NCBI GenBank assembly: GCA_020633555.1
Contig: JACKDL010000001.1
Coordinates: 1-64,000, forward strand
Direction: 5' to 3'
DNA from: Myxococcales bacterium
GTDB lineage: Bacteria > Myxococcota_A > Bradymonadia > UBA7976 > UBA1532
Length of the DNA: 64,000 nt
Shown: positions 60,577-64,000 of the stretch, in pieces
How the letters are laid out: every line of letters begins with the position of its first letter
Numbering within the stretch: position 1 is the stretch's first letter
Made by a program: the position numbers and the translations under genes
The notes under the pieces: model-generated
Seen by the model: only the letters and a program-made list of their open reading frames with translations
The model's database searches: none
Told to the model about the DNA's origin: nothing

Positions 60577-61257
60577 TCAGAACTCGATGAGGATCGACAC
60601 CTGGGCGGGCGGCCCCGGCGCGTCCGGCGGCGGCAGCCGGAAGGGCGGCGCCGACAGCACGCCCACCAGGCAGCGCCGCAGCGGTTCGGTGATCAGCGCC
60701 CCGGCCAGCACGGGCTCGAAGTCGTGATCGGCCACGGTGCCCCGGGCCACGTCCACCCGGGCGGTCCAGCGCAGCGCGCCCGGGGCCTCGCTGCCCTCGA
60801 AGCAGCGGCTCATTCGGGGCCCCCGCGCGGCCACCTGCAGCCGCAGCGCCGCCAGCCACCCTTCGACCGGGGGGCGGGCGTTGTGGAAGGCGGGCCGCTC
60901 CACGGCGGGCGTGCGGGCCTTGAGCCGCCGGCGGGGGCGGGGCCGGCTCGGCGGGGGCCCCATGTCGGGGGCAAGGGCAGGGGCGGCGTCGGGGCCGGCA
61001 TCCCGGGCCGCGGGCACGCCCCGCCGGGGGCCGAAGGGCCCGCCCGGGTCACACTCGCAGTCGCAGCCCCGCAGGCACAGGTACAGCAGCAGCAACAGCG
61101 CCAGCAGGATCAGCCGCCAAACAAGGCGCCGCTGGCGAGAGGCCCGCCGGCGCTGCGCCGCGCGGGCCCGGCGGGCCTGGGCAAGCTGCTGATTCAGTTG
61201 GTGTTTCAACGCCTTGCGGCGCGCCTTCAGCGCCCGGCGGGCCTCCTTGGGGGTCAC
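60577..61257 (-). CDS. AgmX/PglI C-terminal-domain membrane protein
   Basis: A 226-residue bitopic protein. A strongly basic N-terminus of about 48 residues (RRALKARRKALKHQLNQQLAQARRARAAQ) precedes a Leu-rich transmembrane helix (LILLALLLLLYLCL), and a Cys cluster (CLRGCDCECD) follows immediately. After a Pro/Arg linker, residues about 130-226 match the AgmX/PglI C-terminal fold: MSRCFEGSEAPGALRWTARVDVARGTVADHDFE and RRCLVGVLSAPPFRLP, with the paired cysteines typical of this family. AgmX-type proteins are linked to gliding and envelope complexes in myxobacteria. The GTG at 61257 overlaps the preceding gene. Confidence 0.65.
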   Translation of the reverse strand: MTPKEARRALKARRKALKHQLNQQLAQARRARAAQRRRASRQRRLVWRLILLALLLLLYLCLRGCDCECDPGGPFGPRRGVPAARDAGPDAAPALAPDMGPPPSRPRPRRRLKARTPAVERPAFHNARPPVEGWLAALRLQVAARGPRMSRCFEGSEAPGALRWTARVDVARGTVADHDFEPVLAGALITEPLRRCLVGVLSAPPFRLPPPDAPGPPAQVSILIEF

Positions 61258-63161
61258 GGCTCGGTCACCCGCCAGCCGAACACCAGCCTGCCGTCGGCGC
61301 CGGCCCACTCCTCGGGGCGCAGCACCAGCGGCGTGAAGACCGACGGCGCGCGCACCTCGGGGGCACGGAAGGGCCACGGCAGCGGATCTGAGGGCGCCAC
61401 CCGCACGTTGCCCACGAACACGCCCCGGCCCGCCCCCAACGCCGCCGCGCGATCGGCGGCCGACGCGTCCTCGGGTAGCGCCACCAGCCCGTCGAGCTGG
61501 GCCCGCAGCCGATCCACCAGCGCCGCCGCCCGCCGGGTCTGGCCCCGCGGGCCCGGGGCTTCGGCCACGGCGGTGTAGCGGGCCTTCAGGTCTTCCAGCA
61601 GGGGCACCAGCCGCCGGCGCACGGTGACCGTCTGGGTCTCCATGCGGTCCAGCAATTTCCCGGTGAAGCGGGCGGCAAAATAGGGGCTCTCGTCGATCAG
61701 CGCCCCCACGGCGTCGGCGAAGGCGCCAAGCTCGCCCGCGGCCAGGGGCGCCAGCAGCTCGGCCCGCTGGGCCAGGGCCCCCTGGGGCGGCTGGTGCTTC
61801 AGGCAGCGGGCGAAGCTGGCGGCGTCGGCGCTGAAGGCCGCCTGCCAGATCTGATCCTCCAGCACCGGCGCGAAGTCGCCGCGGGGCACCACGGCGGCCA
61901 GCATGGCCAGCAGCTCGTCGTCCACCTGGAACTTCGCGGCCACGAAGGACAGCCAGCGCCGGGCCAGCGCGCGCACGCCCTCGGCGTCCTTCGAGGACTC
62001 GGCCCAGCTCAGGGCGTGGGCAAACGCCCGCAGGGCGCTGGGCAGGTCGCCGGCCTCCAGGTGGGCCACCCCGCGGTGCAGCGCGATGACCCCGCGTTCG
62101 GTGAAGCCGCTGGCCGGGTCCAGGGCCTGCAGCCGCTCGCCCCGCTCGCCCGCCCACACCGCCTCGCGGGCGGCCACGTCATCGCCGGTGGCGTGGGCCA
62201 GCCAGCCCATGAGCTCGGCGCCCTGCCGCTGCGCCAGGAGCTGATCGGCCACCGCCTGGGCCAGCGGCCGCACCCGCGCCTTGTCCTCCACCAGGATCAG
62301 CGCCTGGGCGAACAGGTACTGGCGGCGATCGGCCGACAGGGTCAGCCACTCCTCGGCGGTCCAGCCCAGGCTGCGGGCCAGGATGGCCCGGGACTCCGGA
62401 TCCAGGTCAGGCTGCCCCGCGTCGGCCTTCAGGGCCTCGAGGGCCTCGCGTCCCAGGCCCCCCTCGCGCCCCTCGCGCAGGGCCTCGCGACGGGCGCGAC
62501 GGGCGGCCCGTCGGCGCACGGCGGTCAGCCGCAGGTTCAGGTCGAAGATGCGCGCCTCGACGGCGGCCCGGCCCACCACGCGGCCCCAGTCCACCCGGGC
62601 CAGCGCCTCGCGCAGCAGCAGCCGGAGGGCCCGCGCGGCCACGTCGCTGTCGGCCAGCTCGGCCCAGGGCCAGTCCACGCTGCCCACGATGCGGTAGCGC
62701 CACAGGCAGAAGCCGCGGCGCAGGCTCAGCGCCTTCAGCTCCTCGGCGTCCAGCACGTCGTGGATGGACACCTCGCGCTGCTGGCGCCCCACCCGGAAGG
62801 CCAGGAACGCCGTACCCTCGGTGCCGGGGGGCAGGGGGCGCCGGTTGCGCAGGGCGTAGTTGTGCAGCGCCAGGGGCCACAGGCCCACGCCCGCCCCGTC
62901 GAAGGGCAGCCCGTCGGGGCACAGGCCGCGGGCGCCCAGGGCGGCCCAGGCCAGCGAGTGGAAGTCGCCGTCGTGGCCGCTCACCGCGTCGTCGCGGCTG
63001 GCCAGGGCGGTGCGCAGGAACCACAGCTTCAGGGCCTCGGTGGGCCGGCCCTCGCGCAGGGCCAGCCGGGCGTTGTAGTACACCTCGGCCTGCAGCGAGG
63101 GCTCGGCTGTGGGGGCTGCGCCCCACAGGGCCACCGCCAGCAGCGCCAGCGCCGCGCCCAT
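61254..63161 (-). CDS. Large secreted alpha-helical protein of unknown function
   Basis: A 635-residue protein with an N-terminal signal peptide (ALALLAVALWGAAPTAEPS). Most of it is a helical repeat-like fold rich in Arg, Ala and Leu (YYNARLALREGRPTEALKLWFLR; GVAHLEAGDLPSALRAFAHALSWAESS), reminiscent of TPR-like helices, with a C-terminal region of beta character (VFVGNVRVAPSDPLPWPF; VFTPLVLRPEEWAG). It is coupled to the AgmX-like gene downstream (GTGA) and to the barrel gene upstream (TGATG), so the three are made together and may form an envelope complex. Confidence 0.6.
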   Translation of the reverse strand: MGAALALLAVALWGAAPTAEPSLQAEVYYNARLALREGRPTEALKLWFLRTALASRDDAVSGHDGDFHSLAWAALGARGLCPDGLPFDGAGVGLWPLALHNYALRNRRPLPPGTEGTAFLAFRVGRQQREVSIHDVLDAEELKALSLRRGFCLWRYRIVGSVDWPWAELADSDVAARALRLLLREALARVDWGRVVGRAAVEARIFDLNLRLTAVRRRAARRARREALREGREGGLGREALEALKADAGQPDLDPESRAILARSLGWTAEEWLTLSADRRQYLFAQALILVEDKARVRPLAQAVADQLLAQRQGAELMGWLAHATGDDVAAREAVWAGERGERLQALDPASGFTERGVIALHRGVAHLEAGDLPSALRAFAHALSWAESSKDAEGVRALARRWLSFVAAKFQVDDELLAMLAAVVPRGDFAPVLEDQIWQAAFSADAASFARCLKHQPPQGALAQRAELLAPLAAGELGAFADAVGALIDESPYFAARFTGKLLDRMETQTVTVRRRLVPLLEDLKARYTAVAEAPGPRGQTRRAAALVDRLRAQLDGLVALPEDASAADRAAALGAGRGVFVGNVRVAPSDPLPWPFRAPEVRAPSVFTPLVLRPEEWAGADGRLVFGWRVTEP

Positions 63162-64000
63162 CAGAAGCTCATGCCCACCGCCACATCGAGCTCCAGGCCC
63201 AGGTAGAGCTTGGTGGCGCTGGTCAGGGGCAGGTGGATGAGCATGCGCGGGCTGATGAACAGCCCCGACTGGAAGTACAGGTCCAGCCCCAGCCCGGTGA
63301 GCAGGTGGTAGCGGGCGCGGTCGATGGCCATGCCGGGCAGGCGCTGGTCGTCGATGTTCTGCAGCTCCTGGTCGCTGAACTCGTTGTCCACCAGGGCCCG
63401 CAGCGTCTCCAGGAAGTCCAGCCCGGCGTAGGCGCCCGGGTAGATCAGGTACCGGAAGTCGAACTGGGCGCTCAGCACCAACTGAGTGGCGGGCATGAAG
63501 TCGGGCACCGCGGTGACGATGCCCTCGGCCAGCGGCAGGCTGACGCCCACGTCCAGCTCGAAGCGGTCGGGGCGGCCCGGCTGCCGGTACGGGGTCAGGG
63601 CGATCTTGTCGGCGCTCTCGTCGGCCGACACGAAGACGTAATGCAGCTCGAAGGCCAGCAGGAGGTCCTGGATGGGCACCCGCACGAAGGCGCCCGCCCG
63701 CAAGCTGTTGTAGTTGTTCAGCTCGGCGGGCAGCCCGCCGTTCAGGCCGGCCTGGATCCAGTCCTTGCGCCAGTCGTAGCGCACCCGCTTTGCGGTGCGG
63801 CCCAGGGCCCGCTCGGTCAGAGCGTCGAAGCGGGTCCGCCAGGCCTCCAGCCGGCGGTCGGGGGCGTGCACGGCGTCCACATCGGCGGCGGTGGGGGCCA
63901 GGGGCACCTCGGGCGTCGGCGCGGCCTCGGGCGCATCGGCCGGATCGGCCCCGACCTCAACCGGCGCCACGTCCACCTCGGGCTGGCCGCTGGCCGTCAG
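63161..64000 (-). CDS. Outer-membrane beta-barrel-like protein, 5' end outside the window
   Basis: The visible 279 codons stay open to the right edge, so the start is missing; the GTG at 63976 is probably internal. An N-terminal Ala/Pro/Asp-rich, low-complexity stretch is followed by a strand-rich region (LLLAFELHYVFVSADES; RFELDVGVSLPLAEGI; QLVLSAQFDFRYLIYPG) ending in LYLGLELDVAVGMSF, with the C-terminal phenylalanine of a barrel protein. It is the first visible gene of the operon that continues through the helical protein and the AgmX-like protein. Confidence 0.6.
   Translation of the reverse strand: MTASGQPEVDVAPVEVGADPADAPEAAPTPEVPLAPTAADVDAVHAPDRRLEAWRTRFDALTERALGRTAKRVRYDWRKDWIQAGLNGGLPAELNNYNSLRAGAFVRVPIQDLLLAFELHYVFVSADESADKIALTPYRQPGRPDRFELDVGVSLPLAEGIVTAVPDFMPATQLVLSAQFDFRYLIYPGAYAGLDFLETLRALVDNEFSDQELQNIDDQRLPGMAIDRARYHLLTGLGLDLYFQSGLFISPRMLIHLPLTSATKLYLGLELDVAVGMSF

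Overview
This is a 64 kb window of very GC-rich, densely packed, Gram-negative chromosomal DNA. Lipoproteins, outer-membrane barrels, Tat export genes, an AgmX/PglI-type protein, large TPR proteins and abundant multiheme cytochromes point to the Myxococcota or a related former-deltaproteobacterial lineage. That placement is inferred from gene content only, because no rRNA gene is present. Many neighbours overlap by 1-4 bases (ATGA, GTGA, TGATG), so most genes sit in translationally coupled operons. Long antisense ORFs are GC artefacts and are not annotated.

Region 1 (1-16.4 kb, all minus strand) is a respiratory and envelope block. From right to left it holds rpsN, a secreted cytochrome with 12 predicted hemes, a polysulfide/thiosulfate-reductase-type operon (Tat-exported molybdoenzyme, four-cluster ferredoxin subunit, NrfD membrane subunit), two YeeE/YedE half-transporters (the second carrying a rhodanese-like domain without its cysteine) and a decayed DsrE fragment. 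A coupled operon follows: VTC polyphosphate-polymerase domain, DUF4956, HlyD fused to a DUF3616-like domain, and TolC-like lipoprotein. Last come an octaheme cytochrome of the tetrathionate-reductase (OTR) family and another multiheme cytochrome that runs off the left edge. Together they suggest uptake and reductive respiration of inorganic sulfur compounds, with at least 27 c-type hemes encoded.

Region 2 (16.6-26.4 kb, mostly plus) holds a degenerate MBL-fold protein, PBP1A, TatB, TatC and an FAD-dependent dehydrogenase. Then comes the window's least explained stretch (22.9-23.4 kb): a strongly structured RNA with a 15-nt match to the anti-Shine-Dalgarno tail of 16S rRNA, a 14-codon ORF and a strong intrinsic terminator. 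A small hypothetical gene, a tyrosine recombinase with altered catalytic residues and an NfeD-SPFH pair follow.

Region 3 (26.4-34.8 kb) has MscS, a sulfite-oxidase-fold protein fused to pentapeptide repeats, a two-subunit biotin carboxylase/BCCP pair, a twin-CX3C membrane protein, a ketopantoate-reductase-family enzyme, a PLC-like lipoprotein and exonuclease III.

Region 4 (34.8-48.4 kb) has a protease-propeller-barrel fusion, an NtrC-type sigma-54 activator, an outer-membrane barrel, heme O synthase, a MshEN-HEAT protein, RDD, rsmE, prmA and an M16-like lipoprotein lacking the zinc motif.

Region 5 (48.5-64 kb) has a giant 2841-residue TPR protein, a lipoprotein, a membrane gluzincin, a DUF192 lipoprotein, an AgmX/PglI-like protein, an alpha-helical secreted protein and a C-terminal barrel fragment that runs off the right edge.
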